64,000 nucleotides of DNA, from positions 2,604,001 to 2,668,000 of the forward strand of contig NZ_AP022613.1 in the NCBI RefSeq assembly GCF_010730195.1. The letters are read 5' to 3'. Each line of letters opens with the position of its first letter. The first letter of the stretch is position 1. This document shows positions 8,188 to 15,864 of the stretch, piece after piece. A program made the position numbers and the translations under genes. The DNA comes from Mycobacterium conspicuum (GTDB lineage: Bacteria; Actinomycetota; Actinomycetes; Mycobacteriales; Mycobacteriaceae). The notes beneath the pieces were generated by a model, which saw only the letters and a program-made list of their open reading frames with translations, did not search any database and was not told where the DNA came from.

Positions 8188-9005
8188 GTGTCGTCATCAC
8201 CGTCGCACCGACCGGGCCGATCGCGACCAAGGCCGACAACCCGTCGCTGCCAACTTCTCCAGAGGAGATCGCGGTTGCCGTCGAGCAGGCCTACCACGCC
8301 GGTGCCGCCGTCGCGCACATCCACCTGCGCGACGAGAATGAAAGGCCCACAGCCGATTTGAATATTGCGCGCAGGGTGATGGATTTGATCGGCGAGCGCT
8401 GCCCGATCCTGATCCAGATGTCCACCGGGGTGGGGCTCACGGTGCCGTTCGAGGAGCGCGCGAAGCTCGTCGAGCTGCGGCCGCGGATGGCGACTTTGAA
8501 TCCGTGCTCGATGAGCTTCGCCGACGGCGAGTTCCGTAACCCGCCGGATGCGGTGCGGCGCTTGGCCGAACGGATGCGCGAGCTCGACGTCAAACCGGAG
8601 CTGGAGATCTATGACACCGGGCATCTGGACGCGTGCCTGCGGCTGTGGCAGGAAGGCCTGCTGGCCGAGCCGCTGCAATTCAGCATCGTGCTCGGGGTGC
8701 GCGGCGGCATGGCCGCCACAGCGGACAATCTGCTGACGATGGTGCGCCGGCTTCCGCCCGAGGCGATCTGGCAAGTCATCGCGATCGGCCGGGCGAATTT
8801 GGAGCTGACCGCGATGGGTCTCGCGCTGGGCGGCAACGCCCGCACCGGCATGGAGGACACCCTGTATCTCCGGAAAGGTGAACTGGCGCCGAGCAATCAG
8901 GCGTTCGTCGCGCGCACGAAGCGCTTGGCCGAGGCGCTGGACCTGCCGGTGGCATCGGTGGAGGAGACCTCCGCGCTGCTGCGGTTATCGGGGGAGCAGC
9001 GGTGA
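8184..9005 (+). CDS. beta-keto acid cleavage enzyme (BKACE, DUF849; Rv1718-like)
   Basis: A 273-residue TIM-barrel protein of the BKACE family. These zinc enzymes transfer an acyl unit from a beta-keto acid to CoA using acetyl-CoA, releasing acetoacetate. The N-terminal VTVAPTGPIATK and the zinc ligands H45 and H47 in AHIHLRD are visible, followed by the IQMSTGVG and NPCSMSF barrel motifs. The ATG overlaps the cupin stop. Substrate range in this family is wide (dehydrocarnitine, 3-keto-5-aminohexanoate and others), and the pocket cannot be read by eye. Together with FadB3 it defines the chemistry of the operon. Confidence 0.92.
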   Translation: MSVVITVAPTGPIATKADNPSLPTSPEEIAVAVEQAYHAGAAVAHIHLRDENERPTADLNIARRVMDLIGERCPILIQMSTGVGLTVPFEERAKLVELRPRMATLNPCSMSFADGEFRNPPDAVRRLAERMRELDVKPELEIYDTGHLDACLRLWQEGLLAEPLQFSIVLGVRGGMAATADNLLTMVRRLPPEAIWQVIAIGRANLELTAMGLALGGNARTGMEDTLYLRKGELAPSNQAFVARTKRLAEALDLPVASVEETSALLRLSGEQR

Positions 9006-9769
9006 GCGTCTCGGTAGACCAAGACACGCGCGGCGGCATTCAGGTCATCGCCCGCGCCGCCGAAATCCTGCGGCTGCTGCAGGCGCATCCGGGCGGGGTC
9101 AGCCAGGCCGAGATCGGGGAGCGACTCGGGATGGCGCGCTCCACAGTGAGCCGGATCCTCAACGCGTTGGACGACGAGGGTCTGGTGGCCTCGCGCGGGG
9201 CCCGCGGTCCGTACCGGCTGGGCCCCGAGATCGCGCGCATGGCGAGCACCGTGCGCCTCGGCGTGGTGATGGATGTGCACCCGTTCATGGAGGAGCTGTC
9301 TCGCGAGCTGGAGGAGACCGTGGACCTGTCGATCCTCGACGGCGACCGGGCGCGGTTCGTCGACCAGGTCGTCTCGCCGCACCGGCTGCGCGCGATCAGC
9401 GCGGTGGGCGAATCGTTTCCGCTGCACTGCTGCGCCAACGGCAAAGCGCTGCTGGCTTCGATGTCTGTTGCGCAGCAGGCGCAGGTGCTGCCCAGTCGAC
9501 TCGCCCGGCTCACCGAGCACACCATCACGACCCCGGCGGCGCTGCGCAAAGAGCTCGAACGGATCCAGGCCGACGGTGTCGCCTACGACCGCGAGGAACA
9601 GACCGAGGGCGTGTGCGCGGTGGGAGCAGCGGTGCGGGTGGGGGAGCAGACGGTCGCGGTCAGCGTGCCCGTTCCGGCGCAACGGTTCTACGGCCGCGAA
9701 GATGCGCTTTCCGCAGCCGTGCTGGCGTGGGTGCGGAGCGTGACCGAGTGGTTCGCGGAGGCGAAGTGA
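9002..9769 (+). CDS. IclR-family transcriptional regulator (Rv1719-like)
   Basis: A 255-residue regulator. An N-terminal winged helix-turn-helix (residues about 14-75, with GVSQAEIGERLGMARSTVSR as the recognition region) is followed by the IclR effector domain, including LHCCANGKALLA and AYDREEQTEGVCAVGAAV. It is encoded inside the operon it probably controls and overlaps BKACE by 4 bp. The palindrome at 5292-5315 is a reasonable target. The ligand is probably a pathway substrate or intermediate. Confidence 0.93.
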   Translation: MSVSVDQDTRGGIQVIARAAEILRLLQAHPGGVSQAEIGERLGMARSTVSRILNALDDEGLVASRGARGPYRLGPEIARMASTVRLGVVMDVHPFMEELSRELEETVDLSILDGDRARFVDQVVSPHRLRAISAVGESFPLHCCANGKALLASMSVAQQAQVLPSRLARLTEHTITTPAALRKELERIQADGVAYDREEQTEGVCAVGAAVRVGEQTVAVSVPVPAQRFYGREDALSAAVLAWVRSVTEWFAEAK

Positions 9770-10239
9770 CGAAACCGTTGCGCGACAAGCTGGTTGGGGC
9801 ATGGGAGCTGGTGTCCTACGTCGAGCGAGACCGTCCCGACGGGCCCATCAGATATCCGCACGGCGAGGATGCGCAGGGCTTGATCATGTACACGCCGGAC
9901 GGGTACATGTCGGCGCAGATCCAGTCTGCCGGCCGGCCGAACTACGACCGACCGGTCGCCAGCGGTGGCTCCGTTGAGCAGGCCGCCGCCGCGGCGTTGG
10001 GGTATCTCGCCTACAGCGGGCGCTACTTTGTCGACGAGTCGACGGGAGACATTCGGCACGAGGCGAAGCTTTCGCTGGTGCCGAACTACCTGGGCAAGTT
10101 CCATCTGCGGCACAGCGACCTCGACGGTGATCGGTTGCGACTATCGGCGGAGACGCCCCTTCCCGACGGCGGGACGGTGTACTCGTCGCTGGTGTGGGCG
10201 CGTGCGGGGCGTTCCGGTGCGCAGCACGGCTTGCGGTAG
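9766..10239 (+). CDS. lipocalin-like domain protein
   Basis: A 157-residue protein starting at a GTG that overlaps the IclR stop (GTGA). The N-terminus LRDKLVGAWELVSYVERD and the later GLIMYTPDGYMSAQI and SGRYFVDE are typical of the lipocalin-like family PF13924, small beta-barrels often encoded in catabolic or polyketide clusters. It has no signal peptide. Role in the operon unknown; ligand binding or a cyclase/isomerase activity is possible. Last gene before the tRNA. Confidence 0.85.
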   Translation: MTKPLRDKLVGAWELVSYVERDRPDGPIRYPHGEDAQGLIMYTPDGYMSAQIQSAGRPNYDRPVASGGSVEQAAAAALGYLAYSGRYFVDESTGDIRHEAKLSLVPNYLGKFHLRHSDLDGDRLRLSAETPLPDGGTVYSSLVWARAGRSGAQHGLR

Positions 10240-10274
10240 GCTGTCGACCTGCTGCCGGTGATTTCGGTGGCGTG

Positions 10275-10348
10275 CGGGCTGTGGCGCAGTTTGGTAGCGC
10301 ACTTGACTGGGGGTCAAGTGGTCGCAGGTTCAAATCCTGTCAGCCCGA
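10275..10348 (+). tRNA. tRNA-Pro (anticodon GGG)
   Basis: A 74-nt cloverleaf. The acceptor stem CGGGCTG pairs with CAGCCCG, the D stem is GCGC/GCGC, the anticodon stem CTTGA/TCAAG encloses CTGGGGG (anticodon GGG), and the T arm is GCAGG-TTCAAAT-CCTGT. The discriminator is A and the CCA end is not encoded. It sits at the left border of an accessory island that contains an integrase remnant, as expected of a tRNA used as an integration site. Confidence 0.96.
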
Positions 10349-10600
10349 CCCGGAGAAGTAGGCCTTGACCTGCGATGATGTGTTGATATTCAGTCGTGAC
10401 GGTTGGGTAGGTGCCGCAAATCTCCCTTGGGACCACATGCGGTGCCGGCGACGGGCTCGATGTACTCGTCTAGGGGAGTTTCTGCCAGCTAGACCACACG
10501 CCATGCACGCCATGCGCGCCTGTGCACGTTATGCGGCGCGACCGAGGGCGCTGTCCTTGTGCCGAAGTTGACCGCTGGTTAAGTGGGGTGGCGCGCAGTT
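10349..10600. other. island border, no gene seen
   Basis: About 250 bp between the tRNA and the convergent helicase gene. The 68-codon ORF at 10365-10571 has no recognisable protein features or ribosome-binding site. The stretch contains TTGGGACCACA (about 10428) and GCACGTTATGCG (about 10523), both of which recur near 15560-15620. No full copy of the tRNA 3' end was found at the other end of the island. Confidence 0.5.
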
Positions 10601-12934
10601 CTATCGGATCATCTTGCGCGGGTCGGGGAAGCCCATCTTGATATAGCCGGGAGCTCGTTTCTTCAGCGAAGAGGCGATAACGGGGGTGCGCTCGTCGTGG
10701 TAGTCGTGCACGGTTGCGGTTGTCTTTGAGTGGTAGGGCCGGGTGACGCGGCCGATGTACTGGACGAGCCGGTTCTTGAAGGTGATCGGCGCGGCCAGGA
10801 ACAGTGTGTCGAGGGCTGGGCAGTCGAAGCCTTCCCCGATGAATAAGCTGGTGCCGACGATCAGGAGTGGATCCGAGTCGGGCGTGTGGTTGGCAAGTTG
10901 GTCGGCGATTTGGCGGCGTTCACGAGCCTTCATGCCGCCGCTGAGGACGGTGACGGTCTTTCCTGCGGTCCGTAGCCGGTCGGTGATCGCGTTGAGGTGC
11001 TCGACCCATGTGGTGAGCACCAGGATGTTGGCGCCGGTTTCGGCGGCGGTCAGGACATCGGCCGCGATTTGGTCGAGTCGTGCGTGATCGGCGACGAGGG
11101 CGCGATAGATTTCGGCCATTCCACCGGGTGCGGTGGGATCGGCGTCGCCGCGGTATTCGAATTCGGTCGGGTGCAGGTGCAGAACCGGGTGGGGCGTCAG
11201 CAGGTCGGAGCTGTCGACCGGGAGTTGCCCAGTACTCGGCTGGTCGATCGCTACGTGGTGTGATCCGAGTTGGTGATAGATCAGGTCTTCGAGCCCGTCG
11301 CGGCGTTCCGGAGTCGCGGTCAAGCCGAGCCAGAAGCGCGCGGCTATGCGGCTCAGGACGCCGAAGAATGCGCTGGCGGCGACATGGTGGCATTCGTCCA
11401 CGATGACGAATCCGTAGTTGGCGGTGATGTCTTCGACGTTGTCGCGGCGGGCAAGTGTTGGCAGTAACGCGATGTCGAGAATGCCTGTGGTTTTCGATCG
11501 CCCACCGCCGATTTGACCGCACTTGAAACCGAGGTGGCTGCTGATCCGGTCGCGCCACTGGTCGGCGATGGCTTTGCGATCGACAAGGACCAGAGTGGAT
11601 GTGGACCGCGATTCGATTGCCGCGCAGGCGATCACCGTCTTTCCGGTACCCGGTGGCGCGACAAGGACGCTGGTGTCTTGTTCAAGGAGTTGGCGCAGTG
11701 CGCTGGTCTGCACCGTGCGCAACGGCGTCCTGCAGCTGAACTCGTGGTGTTCGCCGGTGATGCGCTTGTCATCTACGCGCAGTGTGCTGTCTGCCGATTC
11801 GACGAGTTCGGTCAGCAGCGGATGGAGCCCGCGGGGCAGGACGAGATCACCTTCGGCTGTTTGGTCGTAGCTGTAGAGGAACCGCGGTGTGTCCCAAGTG
11901 CTGCGGCGGGCGCGTTGGCGCGCATCGAACTCGGGGTTGCGGATCGAAGCGGCATGCTTGACCGCCGAGATCATGGCTGGGCCAAGATCATTGGCCTTCA
12001 GGGTGAGTCGGGATGTGAACTCTGCGCGGATGATTGGCGCAGGCCGCCGAACGATGCGTGACGACGTCGGCAACTGCAGACGCCGGACGTTGTGGCCGAT
12101 CTGCGGGCCGGGAAGTTGACGCGCCAACGCGATCACGTCTTTGGTGGACAATCTGGCAATGCTTGACAGGTATGCCCACTGATCCTCGTATGGCTCAAGG
12201 GTAGCGGGATCGAGGAAGACGGTGGTGCCGTGTTGACGACGCTTGCCGTTCATCGGTGCCGCGATGAGATTGCCCACCCCACGCCCAGTGTGCACATCCT
12301 GAGCCGGGAACAAGCGGTCATAGCTACTCAGATGCATGCTGCCACGAAGCCGAAATGCCTCACCCAACAGACTCGTAGCGACGCTGCGGGCGACCGATGC
12401 CGAGATCGCATGAGCGAAGAAAATCCAGACGTGAGCTCCTCGTCCGGATTGTGACACCTCTAGCGCAGCCGGAATTCCATAGGAGCGAGCCGCTTTCATG
12501 TACGCGAGTGCATCGAGCATCGCGGCTTCTTTATCGAAATCGGCAGCTATCCACCAGCAAGTGTCGTCATCGCTGAGCGGATACAAGCCGACGTGCGCCT
12601 CGCCCCGCAGGTGAGCGTCAATGACCTCTGGAGTCAGCGGAAGGTAAGGTGCGTCGGCCCGATTCATACCCTTGCGCCAATGGCCCTTGATCGCCGGTAT
12701 CCAACCCGAGCGGCCATCTCGGCGATTCTCCCAGCGAAGCGCGTAAACGTCGGTGCGAGAACGGAACAACTCGAAGAAGAACCGCACCTTATCAGCGGAG
12801 CTGGAGCCCATGGTCACCGGTGAGGTCGGCGCTCCCGTCAGTGTCGCTTGGTCACTGGCGGCTGCGCGTGCCTGTTCCTCACTCAACCGAAGAAGACGGC
12901 GCAGACGCAGATTATCGGCACGCAGAGTGTCCAA
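10601..12934 (-). CDS. archaeo-eukaryotic primase-helicase fusion (TOTE conflict-system type)
   Basis: A 777-residue two-part protein. Residues 1-30 form a short basic coiled coil (LRADNLRLRRLLRL). Residues about 48-270 are an archaeo-eukaryotic primase domain: the metal motif DFD at 132-134 and SGRGAHVWIFF at 163-173. The second half is an SF2 helicase with APPGTGKT, VDECHH, TATPER and a C-terminal QYIGRVTRP motif VI. This pairing is the core of TOTE conflict systems, thought to act against invading DNA or to be carried by mobile elements. Other TOTE partners such as a nuclease are not obvious next to it. It lies in the tRNA-Pro island, antisense to the upstream operon. Full length appears intact. 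Confidence 0.85.
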   Translation of the reverse strand: MDTLRADNLRLRRLLRLSEEQARAAASDQATLTGAPTSPVTMGSSSADKVRFFFELFRSRTDVYALRWENRRDGRSGWIPAIKGHWRKGMNRADAPYLPLTPEVIDAHLRGEAHVGLYPLSDDDTCWWIAADFDKEAAMLDALAYMKAARSYGIPAALEVSQSGRGAHVWIFFAHAISASVARSVATSLLGEAFRLRGSMHLSSYDRLFPAQDVHTGRGVGNLIAAPMNGKRRQHGTTVFLDPATLEPYEDQWAYLSSIARLSTKDVIALARQLPGPQIGHNVRRLQLPTSSRIVRRPAPIIRAEFTSRLTLKANDLGPAMISAVKHAASIRNPEFDARQRARRSTWDTPRFLYSYDQTAEGDLVLPRGLHPLLTELVESADSTLRVDDKRITGEHHEFSCRTPLRTVQTSALRQLLEQDTSVLVAPPGTGKTVIACAAIESRSTSTLVLVDRKAIADQWRDRISSHLGFKCGQIGGGRSKTTGILDIALLPTLARRDNVEDITANYGFVIVDECHHVAASAFFGVLSRIAARFWLGLTATPERRDGLEDLIYHQLGSHHVAIDQPSTGQLPVDSSDLLTPHPVLHLHPTEFEYRGDADPTAPGGMAEIYRALVADHARLDQIAADVLTAAETGANILVLTTWVEHLNAITDRLRTAGKTVTVLSGGMKARERRQIADQLANHTPDSDPLLIVGTSLFIGEGFDCPALDTLFLAAPITFKNRLVQYIGRVTRPYHSKTTATVHDYHDERTPVIASSLKKRAPGYIKMGFPDPRKMIR

Positions 12935-12987
12935 CTCGCCAGGAAAGTTCTCGATGCCGCTAACGGTCGCTTCTCCTCGAACGGCAG

Positions 12988-13206
12988 CTATATGACGCTG
13001 CGGATGAGTTCGACGGCTTCGATCATCGAATAGCGTGCCACAAGATGGTCGAGAATCTCATCGACCGTGGACGAAGGCCGAACGAATCTAGAAGCCAGGC
13101 TAATCACTGCGCGATAGGCGATGTCGGGGGACACCGCGACGGTGTCAGCAGCGAACTGCGTAGGTGAGAGAACCGAAAGTGGATTGGGAATCTGCTGCGG
13201 GGGAAA
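12988..13206 (-). pseudogene. PIN-domain toxin, 3' fragment cut off by the IS element
   Basis: Seventy-one codons that read PPQQIPNPLSVLSPTQF at the IS junction and end RYSMIEAVELIRSVI. They match the C-terminal part of PIN_3-type toxins (a PDEF/SPTQF motif, then a helical tail). Joining this frame to the 5' fragment at 14516-14872, after removing the IS and one copy of AAA, gives a continuous 190-residue protein with NLKDFPPQQIP across the junction. The fragment lies 53 bp upstream of the primase-helicase start and is no longer translated from its own start. Confidence 0.88.
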
Positions 13207-13229
13207 TGAAGTACCCCAGGTTTTGTTCC
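13207..13229 (+). repeat. IS terminal inverted repeat, orfB-side
   Basis: Starts TGAAGTACCCCAGG on the plus strand and is a perfect reverse complement of the repeat at 14493-14515. The orfB stop codon lies at its inner edge. Confidence 0.93.
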
Positions 13230-14155
13230 TAGTCGGTTGCGAGGGCCGGGGTTGGCTGGCTCGCGGGGTGTGAGGTGCCGGTGAGGGCGGCCTCGTACTC
13301 GGCGGGTGGAACGTAGCCGAGGGCTTCGTGCAGGCGTTCCTGGTTGTACCAGGCCACCCATTCGGCGGTCGAGAGTTCGACGTCGTCGATGCATCGCCAG
13401 GGTTTGCCACGGTTGATCAACTCGGTCTTGTAGGCGGCGTTGACGGCCTCGGCGAGGGCGTTGTCATAGCTATCGCCGCGCGATCCCACTGACGGTGCGA
13501 TCCCGAGCTCGGCTAGCCGATCTGTATATGCCAGCGAGAGGTACTGGGATCCGCGGTCGGAATGGTGTACCAACTCAGATAGATCGGTATTCGACTGCCA
13601 CACAGCATGATTAAACGCTTGAAGCGGGAGGTCCTCGGTGCGCATCGTCGCCGAGACTGCCCAGCCGACGATCTTTCGGGTGCATACATCAGTGACGAAC
13701 GCGGTGTAGCAGAATCCCTGCCAGGTTCGCACGAAGGTGATGTCAGCGACCCACAGCCGGTTCGGTGCGCTGGCCTTGAACTGCCGATTGACCAGATCTG
13801 CCGGCCGCTGATCGGCCGGGTCGGTGATCGTGGTGAACACCGGTTTCCCGCGCTGAACGCCCCGCAGGCCCGCCTTGCGCATTAGTCGTCGGGTTTGTTC
13901 GCGGCCCAGGTGCCAGCCCTTGCGCTTCATGGCCCGGTGCATCTTGAGCACGCCGTAGACCGAGAAGTTCTCCCGGTGCACCGCCAGCAGGTCGGCGATC
14001 AGCTGCTCGTCGCGGATCTCACGGTCGCAGGGTGGGCGGGTCCGCGCGGCCCGATACCCGCGGGAGGTGAGAAAGCCCGGAATAGCTGCCCGCAACACCC
14101 GGCAGATGAGCTCGACCCCGAATTGATCGCGGTAGGTATCGATGAAGGCGATCAT
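13229..14155 (-). CDS. IS3-family transposase, orfB (DDE integrase core)
   Basis: A 308-residue protein with an HTH_21-type N-terminal part (HRENFSVYGVLKMHRAMKR), then the rve integrase domain: NRLWVADITFV with the first Asp, VHHSDRGSQY with the second, and DSYDNALAEAVNAAYKTEL with the Glu. All three DDE residues are present, so the enzyme looks functional. It begins ATG at 14155, inside the end of orfA. In IS3 elements an OrfAB fusion made by frameshifting is the active transposase; here the orfB frame is +1 relative to orfA as read, not -1. Confidence 0.93.
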   Translation of the reverse strand: MIAFIDTYRDQFGVELICRVLRAAIPGFLTSRGYRAARTRPPCDREIRDEQLIADLLAVHRENFSVYGVLKMHRAMKRKGWHLGREQTRRLMRKAGLRGVQRGKPVFTTITDPADQRPADLVNRQFKASAPNRLWVADITFVRTWQGFCYTAFVTDVCTRKIVGWAVSATMRTEDLPLQAFNHAVWQSNTDLSELVHHSDRGSQYLSLAYTDRLAELGIAPSVGSRGDSYDNALAEAVNAAYKTELINRGKPWRCIDDVELSTAEWVAWYNQERLHEALGYVPPAEYEAALTGTSHPASQPTPALATD

Positions 14156-14468
14156 TTCGTCGCGGGCGGTCGAGCTCCGCTGCGAAAAACGCAGACGCAG
14201 ACTTCAAAATCTCATTAGCTCTGCGTAATTCGGCGACCTCACGCTTGAGCCTGCGGATCTCGACATGCTCGGAACTGGACGTTCCAGGCCGCTCTCCGGC
14301 ATCAACCTGAGCCTTACGCCGCCACCGACGCACCGACTCCTCAGCAACACCAAGTTTGCTGGCCACCGACTTGATGGCCATCGACTCAGAAATATCTGAA
14401 TCCTCCAGCATGGTGTCCACCAAACGCGACGCACGTAAGCGGAACTCAAGCGGATACTGACGGGGCAT
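14019..14468 (-). CDS. IS3-family transposase, orfA (helix-turn-helix)
   Basis: From the ATG at 14468 (MPRQYPLEFRLRASRLVD) the protein has an IS3-type helix-turn-helix (AIKSVASKLGVAEESVRRW) and a leucine-zipper-like segment RRLKREVAELRRANEILKSA, then FFAAELDRP, where OrfA of related elements usually stops or shifts. The frame runs on to 14019, past the start of orfB, with residues that look like out-of-frame read-through. A slippery run TTTTTC lies in the AFF codons. An upstream ATG at 14516 lies outside the element and is not credible. Confidence 0.85.
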   Translation of the reverse strand: MPRQYPLEFRLRASRLVDTMLEDSDISESMAIKSVASKLGVAEESVRRWRRKAQVDAGERPGTSSSEHVEIRRLKREVAELRRANEILKSASAFFAAELDRPRRNDRLHRYLPRSIRGRAHLPGVAGSYSGLSHLPRVSGRADPPTLRP

Positions 14469-14492
14469 AGTTCCAATCCTCCTACGAAGATC

Positions 14493-14515
14493 GGAACAAA
14501 ACCTGGGGTACTTCA
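14493..14515 (-). repeat. IS terminal inverted repeat, orfA-side
   Basis: Mate of the repeat at 13207-13229, identical over 23 bp. It lies 24 bp upstream of the orfA start, so the promoter for transposition must be in or near this end. Confidence 0.93.
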
Positions 14516-14872
14516 AAAGTCTTTCAAGTTGCTGGTGACGAGCACGTCCGCGCCTCCAACCAGGGCCGCCGCAACAACGTGTTCATCGTCGATGTCGGGC
14601 AGCCCAAACGTGCCTTCTAGGCTTTCCCAGCTCACCACGATGGCGTCATCGAATGCCGTTCTCATTCGATCGACCAGACGTTGCGCCCGCTGCGATGCGA
14701 GAGCCGGGTCGTGACCGCGATTGATGAGCTTTCGCGCTTCTTGATAACACAATTCATCGAGAATCGCCGTTGACCACAACGGCCGATACAACCCCTCGAC
14801 GGCCAACGAGAGCAGGAAGTCGCGCTGCAGACCGGGCCACAGCACTGAGGTATCCAACAGCGCGGTGAACAT
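14516..14872 (-). pseudogene. PIN-domain toxin, 5' part interrupted by the IS element
   Basis: The first 119 codons of a PIN-domain RNase: ALLDTSVLWPG carries the first acidic residue, LDELCYQEA the second, and DIDDEHVVAAAL the later acidic pair; the frame stops in the IS right after SNLKDF. Normal members of this PIN_3 branch have about 190 residues. The truncated product lacks the C-terminal helices, and the gene is therefore probably inactive. It lies 12 bp downstream of an intact antitoxin gene, as in a vapBC-like module. Confidence 0.92.
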
Positions 14873-14884
14873 TCGGAAGTGCTG

Positions 14885-15421
14885 TCAGCGCGTGGCAGCC
14901 TTGGCCCGACGCCGCTCCGCGACGACGCGGCGCGCTTCACGGAGCCGCTCACGAACGACTTCCGGATCGTCCTCAGCATCGATGTCGATCGCTGTCGCCG
15001 CGAGCGCCTCATACTGGCGATTGCGGCGCTGCTCGCGGTAGGCGAGTACGTCGTCGAGCAGCAGTCGGTGGCGATTGCCGATCCGCTCAGCGGGCAACGT
15101 ACCGTCGGTGATTAAGCGAACGACCGTCGGGCGGCTGACCCCTAACAGGTCTGCAGCTTGCTGGGTGGTCAACTTCATCGTCTGAGGCGCGATGGTGACG
15201 GCCTTTCCGGCATGCAACGCCGTGACAACCTTGATCAATGCTTGGTGCACTGAACGCGGTAACTCGATGCGGTCATGTTCACCGATCCCCACAAGGGCAT
15301 AACTGGGCGATGTGACCGTTCCGCGGAGGCGCTCATGGGTAGCAAGAAACCCGACGACCGGGGCGAGCTCGTCGGGATCCTCCGGGGTAAAGGTGGCTGC
15401 CTCTGCGGTGTCGGCGCTCAC
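14885..15421 (-). CDS. excisionase-family HTH antitoxin of the PIN toxin
   Basis: A 178-residue protein from the GTG at 15421, chosen because AGGAGCC lies just upstream; a longer frame to 15523 has no ribosome-binding site. The N-terminal half includes GIGEHDRIELPRSVHQAL, and the middle carries a MerR/excisionase-like helix-turn-helix, TTQQAADLLGVSRPTVVRLI, followed by ERIGNRHRLLLDDVLAYREQ. The charged C-terminus probably binds the toxin. By analogy with other such pairs it represses its own promoter and neutralises the PIN toxin downstream. Its toxin partner is now disrupted, so it is an orphan. Confidence 0.87.
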   Translation of the reverse strand: MSADTAEAATFTPEDPDELAPVVGFLATHERLRGTVTSPSYALVGIGEHDRIELPRSVHQALIKVVTALHAGKAVTIAPQTMKLTTQQAADLLGVSRPTVVRLITDGTLPAERIGNRHRLLLDDVLAYREQRRNRQYEALAATAIDIDAEDDPEVVRERLREARRVVAERRRAKAATR

Positions 15422-15441
15422 GTTGGCTCCTATCTGCACTA

Positions 15442-15469
15442 TCCGAAAGAATATTCGGAACGTTCGAAT
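15442..15469. promoter_or_regulatory. palindromic operator candidate of the antitoxin gene
   Basis: Upstream of the antitoxin start are overlapping inverted repeats: TCCGAA (15442-15447) with TTCGGA (15454-15459), and a second dyad ATTCG...CGAAT over 15453-15469. The stretch is AT-richer than its surroundings and would overlap the promoter. Autoregulation by the antitoxin is inference. Confidence 0.45.
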
Positions 15470-15634
15470 AGTACCGCAAATATGGGTCGCCCCGCTGTCG
15501 GCGCTAACCCCCAGCACCTCCAAGGACTACAGGTCCGCACCTTTCAGCCGGGGACCACTTTGGGACCACACGTCCTGCGCGACGGTGAACGACCTGCGCG
15601 TCTACGCACGTTATGCGCGGCTATCGCAAGCTCG

Positions 15635-15853
15635 TACACTGCGGGCGACCTGCCGCTTACATACACCAAGCTGGCTCTCGTCAATGCCGCCGAGAGCATC
15701 AACGACCTTCGGGCGCCCCCGGGTAACCGGTTGGAGAAGCTGGCCGGCAGCCGCGCCGGCCAGTACAGCATTCGCGTCAACGACCAGTGGCGCATCTGCT
15801 TCACCTGGAGTACGCGCGGCGCCGGCAACGTCGAGCTAGTCGACCACCACTAG
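15635..15853 (+). pseudogene. HigB-like toxin, N-terminally truncated (copy 1)
   Basis: The reading frame carries the C-terminal two thirds of a HigB/RelE-family mRNA interferase: INDLRAPPGNRLEKLAG, QYSIRVNDQWRICFTW and VELVDHH are the conserved core. The first 35-40 residues normally found (starting MIRSF or similar) are missing and the upstream DNA does not supply them in any frame I could see. It is followed 11 bp later by a higA start with an AGGAAGGAG site. Probably inactive. Confidence 0.75.
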
Positions 15854-15864
15854 GAAGGAGACCG

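Larger units (their letters stand above)
13207..14515 (-). mobile_element. IS3-family insertion sequence, about 1309 bp
   Basis: The element is bounded by perfect 23-bp terminal inverted repeats that begin TGAAGTACCCC and end GGGGTACTTCA, and it carries overlapping orfA and orfB on the minus strand. A 3-bp target duplication, AAA, lies at 13204-13206 and 14516-14518, the size usual for IS3 elements. The target is a PIN toxin gene, which can be restored exactly by excision in silico, so insertion is recent. No second copy is seen in the window. Confidence 0.95.

Noticed and set aside
10365..10571. A 68-codon ORF just after tRNA-Pro
   Set aside because: No ribosome-binding site, biased to Arg and Cys, no family likeness.
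12988..13410. A 140-residue protein on the minus strand reading through the IS end
   Set aside because: The first half is translated from the IS in a non-coding frame. Only the last 71 codons are real, as the 3' fragment of the PIN gene.
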